64,000 nucleotides of DNA from RGIG9115 sp045603225 (GTDB lineage Bacteria; Bacillota; Clostridia; UBA1381): positions 62,001 to 126,000 of the forward strand of contig JAZULT010000070.1 of the NCBI GenBank assembly GCA_045603225.1, read 5' to 3'. Shown here one piece after another: positions 52,055-60,307 of the stretch. The notes beneath the pieces were generated by a model. It saw only the letters and a program-made list of their open reading frames with translations, searched no databases and was not told where the DNA came from. Position 1 is the first letter of the stretch; each line of letters opens with the position of its first letter. A program made the translations under genes and the position numbers.

Positions 52055-53293
52055 ATGGTATGTAATATTATTGATTTTGGTGCTGAAATAAGCGATGCGT
52101 TGCAAACGGATAAAATACAGGCGGCTATAGATGCTTGTTTTCTGGGTGGAGGCGGAGAGGTTATAATTCCGCCGGGAGTGTTCAGAACAGGCGGATTTCG
52201 TATCAGGTCAAATGTGACACTTCATCTTCTTTCAGGAGCGATACTTGAGGCAAGCGAAAATCCCGATGATTACTGTGATTACTTAAATGATAAAGTTGAA
52301 CCTATTGAAGTATATGAACCGGGTGATGAAGGGCGTTCTGTATACCCGTATAGCCGCTGGAATAATGCTATTATCCGTGCGATTAATGCAGAAAATATAT
52401 CTGTAATCGGTGAGCCGGGCTCGTATATTGACGGTGTAAACTGCTACGATAGTGAAGGAGAAGAAGGGTACAGAGGGCCTCACGGTATAAACATGACAGG
52501 TTGCCGTAATATTCATTTTGAGGGATATACTCTGCGTAATTGCGGTAACTGGGCACATGCTATTTTTAAAAGCTCTGATATAACTGCGAAAAATATAACT
52601 GTGTATGGTGGGCATGACGGATTTGACGTCCGTACCTGCGATGATATTCTGATAGAAGACTGTAATTTCTATACGGGTGATGACTGCATTGCAGGATTTG
52701 ATAATTATAATGTGACAGTTAAAAACTGTATTCTGAACTGTGCATGTAATGCTATTCGTTTTGGTGGCACGAATGTGCTTGTTGAAAACTGTGATATAGG
52801 CGGAAGAGCAATGTTCGGACACAGATATAATATGTCTGATGATGAGAAAAGAAGACGTATTCAGACAACTGCAGATTCAAATCATATAATGCTTACTGCG
52901 TTTTGTTATTACTGCGATTTCAGAGCAGAGATAAGGCATACACCGGGAAATGTTGTGATGCGTGACTGCAGAATTTGCTGTATGCGTATGTTTTATGAAA
53001 ACAGTTTTGGAAGCAGATGGTGCTGTAACCGTGAGCTCGAGCATTTCCGTGTCGAAAACTGTAAAATTACAGGAGTGTTGTCATCTTTTATTTCTCATAC
53101 CGGCGACGAAAACGGCGACGGAAAAATGGTATTTGAATTTAAAAACGTTGATGTAACAGCAGATGAGAATATTGAAGATGTACCGTTTGCTGTAATAAAG
53201 CATTTTAAAGAAGCTTCTTTTGATAATGTAACTGTACACGGATTCAGAAATATGGAGATAGTAAAAACAGACGGTGAATTAATCATGAATTGA
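52055..53293 (+). CDS. Right-handed beta-helix protein, GH28-like
   Basis: 412 residues from ATG 52055, six bases after GAGGTG; upstream in-frame starts overlap the AlaX gene and have no ribosome site. The N-terminus is pectate-lyase/GH28-like ('FGAEISDALQTDKIQAAIDACFLGGGGEVIIPPGVF', 'LHLLSGAILEAS'). The coils include 'GHDGFDVRTCDDILIEDCNFYTGDDCIAGFDNYNVTVKNC', close to the GH28 Asp and Asp-Asp catalytic motifs. The third GH28 motif (GHG, His) is replaced by 'CNAIRFGG', so classical polygalacturonase chemistry is doubtful. There is no signal peptide, so it acts in the cytoplasm, perhaps on imported oligogalacturonides or related sugars. It starts 22 bases after the AlaX stop. Confidence 0.78.
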   Translation: MVCNIIDFGAEISDALQTDKIQAAIDACFLGGGGEVIIPPGVFRTGGFRIRSNVTLHLLSGAILEASENPDDYCDYLNDKVEPIEVYEPGDEGRSVYPYSRWNNAIIRAINAENISVIGEPGSYIDGVNCYDSEGEEGYRGPHGINMTGCRNIHFEGYTLRNCGNWAHAIFKSSDITAKNITVYGGHDGFDVRTCDDILIEDCNFYTGDDCIAGFDNYNVTVKNCILNCACNAIRFGGTNVLVENCDIGGRAMFGHRYNMSDDEKRRRIQTTADSNHIMLTAFCYYCDFRAEIRHTPGNVVMRDCRICCMRMFYENSFGSRWCCNRELEHFRVENCKITGVLSSFISHTGDENGDGKMVFEFKNVDVTADENIEDVPFAVIKHFKEASFDNVTVHGFRNMEIVKTDGELIMN

Positions 53294-53312
53294 ATATTTG
53301 TATAAGGTGGTA

Positions 53313-53345
53313 GGGGATGCAAAAACTGAGTGTTTTTGCATCCCC
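53313..53345 (+). terminator. Intrinsic terminator after the beta-helix gene
   Basis: A 14-base perfect stem, GGGGATGCAAAAAC (53313-53326) with GTTTTTGCATCCCC (53332-53345), five-base loop. A modest T-rich tail follows. Confidence 0.75.
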
Positions 53346-53360
53346 TGTATTTATCTTAAA

Positions 53361-53388
53361 GGAAATTACTCGCAACATGAGTGATTTT
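53361..53388. repeat. Short post-terminator repeat, copy B
   Basis: A second copy of the element at 43678-43706, differing at a few positions. Here the arms AAATTACTC and GAGTGATTT pair almost perfectly around the GCAACAT loop. It lies 16 bases after a terminator stem, as in copy A. The rest of the gap 53389-53566 holds two small hairpins (53436-53461 and 53533-53548) and no gene. Confidence 0.5.
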
Positions 53389-53566
53389 GCTTATTACAAA
53401 AAAGTTTACTTATGGAAAAGAATTCTCAAAAATTTAGACCGACAATTTTTAATGCCGGTCTGTTTGCCATGCTATTATTTTCTTTAAAAAATTTTTGGAG
53501 ATTTTTAAAAATTTTTCTTGACTTTATTTAGCAGGTCTTAGGTGACCTCTCCTCTTGTTTGTTTAA

Positions 53567-54445
53567 TCAAACAAACATATTAAGAATCTGTAATGTGAGA
53601 GATGCTATTGCTATTGCACTGATAACGCTTGCAGCAATGATACTCCATACTTTAATAAATTTCTGTTTCTTTTTAATGTCTGCAATATCAATTTTTGCCT
53701 GAAGACTTGTATTCTTAAGTTCAAATACCGAATCGACGAGTTTGTCTATGCCCATAGAAGCTTCGTGGATTTCATCAATCTTTGCTTCTGATTTTTTCAG
53801 GACATTTCCCACTTCAACTAATGTTGCAAGCATCTCATCTGATTTTTCGGAAACGGCTGAAAGAGAAGAAGACAGGTTATCAAAATTAGATTTTGACTGT
53901 GATGTAAGCTCTTCTATAGCTGTTGCTGCATTTTCAGATTTTGAGATGATAACACCGAGTTTGTCGTCAAGCTCAATCATAAGATTATCAAGTTCTTCTG
54001 AAAGCTGATGCTTTGTTAAAGTACCTGATTTGAAAAGGTTATCTGCTTTCTTCATAAACTCATTAAGAGTGTCATTGCCTTTATCTTTAAGGGTATCGAG
54101 TTTGCTCATAATCTTCTGATAATGGCTTACAGTTTCCTCTGTATTGTTATACTCTTCATCATTTTCTATCTCAGTTATTGTTAAATCGGTATTGTCTTCA
54201 TATTCGCTTTTTCTTTTGGCAATTCCTGAAACAAAGCTCTGGAACTTTTCTTTAGCAGAAGGTTTTGGCAGTGCGTATCCTTCAGGGATTATATCTATAT
54301 CGCCGTATTCAGAACTGTCTGAATAAAAGCAGTCAGCACCGTCGTATGCTATTATTTTGCCGCCTGATGATTGATTTTTTATTTTGGCAATTACTTTTTT
54401 CCCGGCAGAAACCAATGATTTAAAATCAAATTTTCTCTCTTCCAT
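53567..54445 (-). CDS. Coiled-coil protein with a C-terminal membrane anchor, unknown function
   Basis: 292 residues from the ATG at 54445, eight bases after GGAGAG; a start at 54481 would overlap the upstream gene. Residues ~90-270 are strongly heptad-patterned and rich in Asp/Glu/Lys/Ser, with tracts such as 'ADNLFKSGTLTKHQLSEEL' and 'ISKSENAATAIEEL'. The C-terminus is a single membrane helix ('VWSIIAASVISAIAIASLTLQIL') followed by only a few residues, a tail-anchor layout. The long soluble part would face the cytoplasm. It is 25 bases downstream of the zinc-ribbon gene and shares its promoter. An 8-base perfect palindrome (53557-53576) spans the stop codon. No family is recognised. Confidence 0.7.
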   Translation of the reverse strand: MEERKFDFKSLVSAGKKVIAKIKNQSSGGKIIAYDGADCFYSDSSEYGDIDIIPEGYALPKPSAKEKFQSFVSGIAKRKSEYEDNTDLTITEIENDEEYNNTEETVSHYQKIMSKLDTLKDKGNDTLNEFMKKADNLFKSGTLTKHQLSEELDNLMIELDDKLGVIISKSENAATAIEELTSQSKSNFDNLSSSLSAVSEKSDEMLATLVEVGNVLKKSEAKIDEIHEASMGIDKLVDSVFELKNTSLQAKIDIADIKKKQKFIKVWSIIAASVISAIAIASLTLQILNMFV

Positions 54446-54470
54446 TATTTTATCTCTCCATTCGTTAATT

Positions 54471-54875
54471 TTATTCTTCATCTTTTTTTAATTCCGCACC
54501 ACACTTGGAGCAAAATTTATCAGTGTTTATAAAAGCATTACAATTCGGGCATATATCCGATTTTTTTATATTTGCTATTTTGGTACGAAGTTCATTAATC
54601 TCGTCATTCAAAGCATCAATTCTTCCGAAGATTTCTGAAAAATCTTCATATTCTGTTTCGTCTTTAAAACTAAGATATACAGATTTACCGATTGCGTTAA
54701 ACTGATCGTTAACACGTTCTTCGAGTTTATGCAATGAATATACAAGTTTTGCTTCTTTAGTTTTTGCTTCAACGGTTGTTGCTGCATTCTTTGTCAGTTT
54801 TCCTGCTTCTTTTGAAACCTTTACAACACCTGACTTTATTGTATCTAAAACATTTTCTAAATTGAAGTCTGACAT
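54471..54875 (-). CDS. Small coiled-coil protein with C-terminal zinc ribbon
   Basis: 134 residues. The N-terminal half is amphipathic helix ('VLDTIKSGVVKVSKEAGKLTKNAATTV'), then a coiled coil ('IDALNDEINELRTKIANI'). The C-terminal zinc ribbon has four cysteines, 'CPNCNAFINTDKFCSKCGAEL'. This layout is common in small cytoplasmic or membrane-associated clostridial proteins of unknown role. AAGGAGG lies seven bases before the ATG, and a consensus promoter is just upstream. It is co-transcribed with the membrane-anchored coiled-coil protein, so the two may interact. Confidence 0.78.
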   Translation of the reverse strand: MSDFNLENVLDTIKSGVVKVSKEAGKLTKNAATTVEAKTKEAKLVYSLHKLEERVNDQFNAIGKSVYLSFKDETEYEDFSEIFGRIDALNDEINELRTKIANIKKSDICPNCNAFINTDKFCSKCGAELKKDEE

Positions 54876-54908
54876 AATGTACCTCCTTCATTTATAAATC
54901 ATATTAAC

Positions 54909-54937
54909 ATTATAACATCTAAACTTAAAAAAGTCAA
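54909..54937 (-). promoter_or_regulatory. Sigma-A promoter of the zinc-ribbon/coiled-coil operon
   Basis: On the minus strand: TTGACT (54937-54932), 17 bases, TATAAT (54914-54909). It lies only 10 bases after the transglutaminase-like gene ends. No terminator is visible between them, so read-through from the histidine operon is also possible. Confidence 0.75.
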
Positions 54938-54946
54938 TACATTTTG

Positions 54947-56140
54947 TTATTGTTCGTCATAATTCATGATTTTATGATTAGAACTGAAAAAGTCAATGTT
55001 TGCATCGAAATAAAGATGAGAAATACTGTCACCTTTTTTCTTCTCGCCGTTTTCGTAGCTGTTGAATGTGTCCCACGTGGCATCAATTATTATCCAGCGT
55101 CCGTCAACATATGCTTCATTCCATGCGTGGTTTTCTATATTACCGTTCACAATTTTATCAGTCCATATCTCGCTCCCGGAAGCAATTCCAAGTGCATACC
55201 CTGTTACAACGGAGCAGGGAATATCTATACTTCGGCACAAAGCGGCATATAAATTAGCATATCCCAGGCAGACTGCTCTTTGTGAACGAAGTACGTCTGT
55301 TGACTTGTAATCTGCGATTTCACTTTCTGCAAGACTATCGTTGTCGTAATGCACATAGGAACATAACCAGTCGTGTATTGCAAGAAGCTTTTCATATTCT
55401 GTACTGCAATTTGCAGTAAGCTGATTTGCAACAGAAATAATACTTTTATTATCGCTTTCAATCATTTCAGTAGATTTCAGGGCACGCGATATCGAACGTT
55501 TTGCCCCGTATAATTTTGTATTATTTTCTTTTACGGGGGAATCTTCCATAGCCCATGCATTTTCGTTCTTTACGATATAAAGATATGAATTAACCCAACC
55601 TTCGTAGCTTCCGTATTTCTTTTCTCCGGTATATATATCTATTCTGAGGCGATTTTCTTCGGTATCAGGGATTGGAAGCGTTTTTGAAAATTTATACTCT
55701 GTATCGGCAGTAAATGTTTCTTCGTGAATAGTATCTCCTGCATCAGACAAAAATTGAATTGCAATGTTTGGCTTATTTAAGCGTTGAAGGACTCCGAACA
55801 GAGAAATTGTATTGTCACTGTTTACGGTTATTCCTATGCTTTCGTCTTTATAAAAGGTTAGTAGCGGACTATCTTTTGTATATGCGTTTTCGGCAAATTC
55901 CTCCGGTTCCATTGGCATTTCTTCATTTGTTATATGAGCACCAAGCTGCGAAATTGAAGGGATTTTGGAAAAAAAACCGGATATCTTTTCTACAGCATCT
56001 GATATTATCGGGAAGTTTGAGGATACAACCGGATGTTTTTTGCCGAAGTTTTTAAGATAATCAGTTTCTGAGTTTACTATATACAGACCAATAAAAAGTA
56101 TTATTACAGTCATGATAAGCTTTTTAAAAAATTTTTTCAT
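54947..56140 (-). CDS. Transglutaminase-like (cysteine protease fold) exported/membrane-anchored protein
   Basis: 397 residues. An N-terminal hydrophobic segment (~9-24, 'LIMTVIILFIGLYIV') acts as a signal anchor. A beta domain occupies ~90-200. The C-terminal transglutaminase core (~240-370) has the triad Cys in 'SQRAVCLGYANLYAALC', His in 'NHAWNEAYVDGRW' and Asp in 'IIDATWD'. Bacterial members act as peptidases or cross-linkers at the cell surface. It starts 15 bases after the histidinol-phosphatase stop, so it is transcriptionally attached to the histidine operon without an obvious functional link. Confidence 0.85.
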   Translation of the reverse strand: MKKFFKKLIMTVIILFIGLYIVNSETDYLKNFGKKHPVVSSNFPIISDAVEKISGFFSKIPSISQLGAHITNEEMPMEPEEFAENAYTKDSPLLTFYKDESIGITVNSDNTISLFGVLQRLNKPNIAIQFLSDAGDTIHEETFTADTEYKFSKTLPIPDTEENRLRIDIYTGEKKYGSYEGWVNSYLYIVKNENAWAMEDSPVKENNTKLYGAKRSISRALKSTEMIESDNKSIISVANQLTANCSTEYEKLLAIHDWLCSYVHYDNDSLAESEIADYKSTDVLRSQRAVCLGYANLYAALCRSIDIPCSVVTGYALGIASGSEIWTDKIVNGNIENHAWNEAYVDGRWIIIDATWDTFNSYENGEKKKGDSISHLYFDANIDFFSSNHKIMNYDEQ

Positions 56141-56155
56141 TTATTATCTTCCTTA

Positions 56156-56959
56156 TTAAAGCTTTATATGAACTAATCCGTTTGATGAGAGTTCTGTTCT
56201 GTAGCGGAATCCTGCCGATTTAAGAAGTTCTTCAGATTCTCTGAAGTGACAGCTTAAATTATTTGCATCATGACAGTCGGAGTTGATTATTATTTCGCAT
56301 CCGAGTCTTTTCATTTCTTCGAGCAGAAAAGGCTCAGGATAGGGAGAGGTCCGCCAGCCCCTGGATATTGCTCCTGTGTTTATTTCAAATAGGTTATTTC
56401 TTTTTGCAACCTCACGCAGTGCATCAAGCGCAAATTCTTTGTATTTTTTTGAAGATGTGTCAAAAAAATGATGTTTCTCATCAAATTTTGTAAGCAGGTC
56501 GAAATGTCCCACAATGTCGCACCTCGGGGTTTTTGCGACATCGGAATAATATACTTCCGCATATTTCATCGGGTCTCCGTCGAAGATTTCGTTTATTGCA
56601 TTGGAAACTATTTCGGGTGTATTATCAACATCGTAGCGTTTGCCTTTACCGCTTATATAGTGTGATGATAAAATTACATAGTCAAACATTGATGTATCTT
56701 CTTCCGAAAGAATATCCTGCTCGATTCCGCACAGTATATCTATTTTTCCTTTGTATTTTTCTTTTAAATCATTAATTTCAGAAATATATTTCTGCTGGTT
56801 TTCTGCACTCATACAAAAAGATAAATCAAACGGTGTATATCCGTGACCTGAAAATCCTAAACGGGAAAAACCGCTTTTCAAAGCGGCTTGTATCATTTCC
56901 TCGCAAGTATTTTTTCCGTCGCAGTAGCTCGTATGGGTATGGAAATTTGATAAAATCAT
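56156..56959 (-). CDS. hisJ: Histidinol-phosphatase, PHP family
   Basis: 267 residues, the size of Bacillus HisJ / Lactococcus HisK. The PHP metal motifs are present: 'NFHTHTSYCDG', 'FSGHG', 'GIEQDIL', 'VILSSHYI', 'CDIVGHFDLL' and 'INSDCHD'. It dephosphorylates L-histidinol phosphate in the cytoplasm, step 8 of histidine synthesis. This explains why the operon's HisB is only the dehydratase. Its ATG overlaps the hisIE stop (ATGA). Confidence 0.92.
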   Translation of the reverse strand: MILSNFHTHTSYCDGKNTCEEMIQAALKSGFSRLGFSGHGYTPFDLSFCMSAENQQKYISEINDLKEKYKGKIDILCGIEQDILSEEDTSMFDYVILSSHYISGKGKRYDVDNTPEIVSNAINEIFDGDPMKYAEVYYSDVAKTPRCDIVGHFDLLTKFDEKHHFFDTSSKKYKEFALDALREVAKRNNLFEINTGAISRGWRTSPYPEPFLLEEMKRLGCEIIINSDCHDANNLSCHFRESEELLKSAGFRYRTELSSNGLVHIKL

Positions 56960-57603
56960 TTTGTCATTTTCTCCTGTTTTACCTTCTTATCAATAACATG
57001 ACGAGAAGCAAGCTCAGATTTAATGTCTTCAAGTGATATGCCCATTTCAACCATCATTACCATTATATGATATGCAAGGTCTGCTACTTCATATACTGTT
57101 TCTTTTTTGTCATTGGCTTTTGCAGCAATGATTACCTCAGTGCTTTCTTCACCGACCTTTTTCAGAATTTTGTCAATTCCTTTTTCGAAAAGGTATGTCG
57201 TATATGAGCCCTCTTGTTTATTTGTTTTTCTTCCTTTTATAAGCTCGTAAAGTCCTTCTGCAGAAAATACGTTAATATCTTCGTTTTCAAACACTTCGTT
57301 TGTAAAGCATGAGTCTGTACCTGTGTGGCAGGCAGGACCTTCTTTTATGACTTCAACAGTAAGTGCATCATAGTCACAGTCAGCTGTTATATTAACTATA
57401 TGCTGGACGTTGCCTGATGTTTCGCCCTTTCTCCACAGACACTGTCTTGAACGAGAATAAAAGCATGTGCGTTTTTCTTCGAGACTTATCCTGAGACTTT
57501 CCTCATTCATGTAAGCAAGTGTAAGAACCTTTTTTGTTTCCGCATCAACAACAATTGCGGGAATAAGTCCTTTTTCGTCAAATTTAAGTTTAGATATATT
57601 CAT
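56956..57603 (-). CDS. hisI: Bifunctional phosphoribosyl-AMP cyclohydrolase / phosphoribosyl-ATP pyrophosphatase
   Basis: About 215 residues from the ATG at 57603, nine bases after GAAAGGA; the ATG at 57612 directly abuts that site. The HisI domain (~1-110) has 'LTLAYMNEESLRIS', 'RSRQCLWRKGETSGN', the metal motif 'DCDYDAL' and 'ACHTGTDSCF'. The HisE domain (~115-200) has 'KKVGEESTEVIIAAK' and 'EVADLAYHIMVMM'. The HisIE fusion catalyses steps 2 and 3. It starts two bases after the hisF stop. Confidence 0.94.
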   Translation of the reverse strand: MNISKLKFDEKGLIPAIVVDAETKKVLTLAYMNEESLRISLEEKRTCFYSRSRQCLWRKGETSGNVQHIVNITADCDYDALTVEVIKEGPACHTGTDSCFTNEVFENEDINVFSAEGLYELIKGRKTNKQEGSYTTYLFEKGIDKILKKVGEESTEVIIAAKANDKKETVYEVADLAYHIMVMMVEMGISLEDIKSELASRHVIDKKVKQEKMTK

Positions 57604-57605
57604 TT

Positions 57606-58370
57606 TTACCATTCCTTTCGAACGTTTATACCGTCATCAGACAGTTTGTTTTTTAAATCTTTTATACTCACTTCGCCAAAGTGGAATATTGATGCCGCAA
57701 GTCCTGCATCAACATCGGGAACTTCTTTGAAAAGTGTTGTAAAGTCTTCCATGCATCCTGCACCGCCCGAAGCGATAACAGGAACGGAAACAACATTGCA
57801 AACAGCTTTCAGCATTTCAAGGTCAAACCCGCCTTTTACGCCATCTGTATCAATACTGTTTACAACAATTTCTCCTGCACCGTTTTCAGCGCCTTTTTTT
57901 ATCCATTCAATTGCGTCAATACCTGTGTTTTCACGTCCGCCTTTTGCAAACAGTGTGAACTTTCCGTTAACTCTTTTTATGTCGGCGGACAGCACTACAC
58001 ACTGGCTTCCGTAAATCTTTGCTGCTTCGGCTATCAGGCCGGGATTGCGGATTGCTCCGGAGTTTACGCTTACCTTGTCTGCACCGGCTTTTAACACTCT
58101 GTCAAAATCTTCGACTGTGTTAATTCCGCCGCCGACTGTGAGCGGAATAAATATTGATGAAGCAACCTCAAGGAGAATGTCTTTAAACAGTTTCCGACCG
58201 TCAGATGAGGCTGTTATGTCGTAAAATACAAGCTCGTCCGCACCGCATTCGCTGTAGAATTTTGCAAGCTTTACAGGTGATGAAACATCGGCAAGACCGA
58301 GAAAATTTACACCCTTAACCACTCTGCCGTCTTTTACGTCAAGGCAGGGAATTATTCGTTTGGTTATCAT
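57606..58370 (-). CDS. hisF: Imidazole glycerol phosphate synthase cyclase subunit HisF
   Basis: 254 residues, an intact (beta/alpha)8 barrel. The catalytic aspartates are in 'IPCLDVKDGRVVKGVNF' (near residue 11) and 'VLSADIKRVNG' (about 130). Phosphate-binding loops 'VGGGINTVEDF' and 'IASGGAG' are present. With HisH it converts PRFAR to imidazole glycerol phosphate and AICAR. Its start overlaps the hisA stop (TGATG). Confidence 0.95.
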   Translation of the reverse strand: MITKRIIPCLDVKDGRVVKGVNFLGLADVSSPVKLAKFYSECGADELVFYDITASSDGRKLFKDILLEVASSIFIPLTVGGGINTVEDFDRVLKAGADKVSVNSGAIRNPGLIAEAAKIYGSQCVVLSADIKRVNGKFTLFAKGGRENTGIDAIEWIKKGAENGAGEIVVNSIDTDGVKGGFDLEMLKAVCNVVSVPVIASGGAGCMEDFTTLFKEVPDVDAGLAASIFHFGEVSIKDLKNKLSDDGINVRKEW

Positions 58371-59095
58371 CAGATGATTTCTCCTTTCGAGATTTTAACG
58401 GCATCTTCAAGATTGATTGCACCGTTATAAAGAGCTTTTCCTATAATTGCACCGTATACTCCGAGAGTGTTCAGCTTTTTCACATCGTCAATTGATGAAA
58501 CACCGCCCGAAGCAGTTATGTCTATATCGAATTTTTCTGAAAGTGATTTGTAAAGGTCATGGTTTGTGCCTGCCATTGCACCGTCTTTTGAAATATCGGT
58601 ACATATAATATTTTTAACACCTACATCACACATACGTCTGAAAAAGTCAAAACATTCAATTTCGGATTTTTCCATCCAGCCTTTGATTGCGACGTATCCG
58701 TCTTTAATATCAGCACCGACTGCAATCTTGTCACCGTATTCTTTAACTGCTGTTTTAAGAAATTCAGGGTCAGTTACTGCGGCTGTACCAATAATAACCT
58801 TAAATGCACCTATATTTATGTATGATTCAACTGCTTCCATTGTACGGATTCCGCCGCCTATTTCAACTTTCAGACCGCTTTCGTTTATAAGCGTTGAAAT
58901 AACGTCAAGGTTTTCGCGGCTTCCGCTTTTTGCACCGTCAAGGTCAACTGTATGAAGATATTCTGCGCCTGCTTTTTTAAAGCCGAGCGCGACCTCAAGC
59001 GGATTGTCGTTATATACAGTTTTTTGTGCATAGTCGCCTTTGAAAAGGCGAACTACTTTCTTATCTATTAAATCTATTGCCGGGAAAATATTCAT
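58370..59095 (-). CDS. hisA: ProFAR isomerase HisA
   Basis: 241 residues, a (beta/alpha)8 barrel. 'IFPAIDLIDKKVVRLFKGDY' carries the catalytic Asp near residue 8, and 'AVGADIKDGYVAIKGW' the second Asp. Phosphate loops are 'IGGGIRTMEAV' and 'TASGGVSSIDD'. It performs the Amadori isomerisation, step 4. It lies between hisH (12-base gap) and hisF (one-base overlap). Confidence 0.95.
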   Translation of the reverse strand: MNIFPAIDLIDKKVVRLFKGDYAQKTVYNDNPLEVALGFKKAGAEYLHTVDLDGAKSGSRENLDVISTLINESGLKVEIGGGIRTMEAVESYINIGAFKVIIGTAAVTDPEFLKTAVKEYGDKIAVGADIKDGYVAIKGWMEKSEIECFDFFRRMCDVGVKNIICTDISKDGAMAGTNHDLYKSLSEKFDIDITASGGVSSIDDVKKLNTLGVYGAIIGKALYNGAINLEDAVKISKGEII

Positions 59096-59107
59096 CGTTT
59101 GAACTCC

Positions 59108-59716
59108 TTATAATTCACAAAATGCGGAAAGTATTTTCATACCTACATTACCGCTCTTTTCGGGATGGAACTGTGTTCCGTAAACATTTTTGTCTGCAAC
59201 TGCAGCAGTCAGTGTTCCACCGTATTCTGTTACGGCAATGGTAGATTCCTCGCAGTCTGTTCCGTGGAATGAATGGACAAAGTAAACGTAATCACCGCTT
59301 TTTATTTTTGAAAACAGTTCGTTTTCTTTGGGGAACGTGATTGCATTCCAGCCTATCTGAGGAACTTTAAGTCCCGGTGTAATATAGTCGTTTATAGGCT
59401 TTATACTGCCTTTTATAAGTCCGAGACCTTCATGCTCTCCGAATTCATAGCTTTTCTCGAAAAGAAGTTGCATTCCGAGGCATATTCCGAGCAGTGGCTT
59501 TCCTTTTGCCGCTTCTTCTTTTATAAGGTCAAACAGTCCTGTGATTTTAAGCTTGTCAGCCGCATCGCCGAATGCTCCGACACCGGGGAGTATCAGTTTT
59601 TCTGCAGAGCGGATTACATTGGGATCGCTTGTCAGTACAGCATCTGCACCTATTGATTTAAACGATGAGCAGAGTGAAAAAATGTTCCCAACTCCGTAAT
59701 CTATTATAGCTATCAT
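59108..59716 (-). CDS. hisH: Imidazole glycerol phosphate synthase glutaminase subunit HisH
   Basis: 202 residues, class I glutamine amidotransferase. The nucleophile cysteine is in 'LLGICLGMQLLFEKS', and the His-x-Glu pair in 'GTQFHPEKSGNVG'. 'LPGVGAFGDAADKL' is the family signature. It supplies ammonia to HisF. It contrasts with the GatA in this window: here the glutaminase site is fully conserved. Confidence 0.95.
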   Translation of the reverse strand: MIAIIDYGVGNIFSLCSSFKSIGADAVLTSDPNVIRSAEKLILPGVGAFGDAADKLKITGLFDLIKEEAAKGKPLLGICLGMQLLFEKSYEFGEHEGLGLIKGSIKPINDYITPGLKVPQIGWNAITFPKENELFSKIKSGDYVYFVHSFHGTDCEESTIAVTEYGGTLTAAVADKNVYGTQFHPEKSGNVGMKILSAFCEL

Positions 59717-59717
59717 G

Positions 59718-60305
59718 TTATATCATTCCTTTTGTAGACGGTATTTCATCTTTATATTTCTCATCAGTTGCTACTGCCTGTGAAAGTGCTCTTGCAACCG
59801 ATTTGAATGCGCCTTCAATAATGTGGTGCGAGTTTGTTCCCGCAAGCTGTTTTATGTGAAGTGTAATCTGAGCATTTCTTACAAATGCTTCAAAAAATTC
59901 CTGTACAAGCTCTGTGTCAAAATCTCCGACCTTTTCCGTTGGTATTTCGAGGTCATAGCAAAGGCACGCACGTCCTGAAATGTCGACGGATGACAGAATT
60001 AGAGATTCGTCCATAGGAAGAATCATGTATCCGTAACGTGTAATTCCTTTCATATCACCAAGCGAGGCAAGCATAGCTTTACCAAGCACAATACCGATGT
60101 CTTCGGCTGTATGGTGATAATCAACATATGTGTCACCGTCACAGGCAAGGATCAGGTCAAATCTTCCGTGACGTGAAAACAGCGTCAGCATATGGTCAAG
60201 GAAACCGCAGCCTGTCTTAATTTCACTCTTGCCTGTGCCGTCAAGATTCAGGGAAAGAGATATGTTTGTTTCGTTTGTTTTTCTTTGAATACTTTGGGTT
60301 CTCAT
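59718..60305 (-). CDS. hisB: Imidazoleglycerol-phosphate dehydratase HisB
   Basis: 195 residues, monofunctional dehydratase. Manganese-binding repeats 'HHTAEDIGIVLG' and 'NSHHIIEGAFKSVARAL' and the opening 'GTGKSEIKTGCGFLDHMLTLFSRHG' are all intact. It performs step 6. No phosphatase domain is fused, in line with the separate PHP phosphatase at the end of the operon. Confidence 0.95.
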   Translation of the reverse strand: MRTQSIQRKTNETNISLSLNLDGTGKSEIKTGCGFLDHMLTLFSRHGRFDLILACDGDTYVDYHHTAEDIGIVLGKAMLASLGDMKGITRYGYMILPMDESLILSSVDISGRACLCYDLEIPTEKVGDFDTELVQEFFEAFVRNAQITLHIKQLAGTNSHHIIEGAFKSVARALSQAVATDEKYKDEIPSTKGMI

Positions 60306-60307
60306 GT

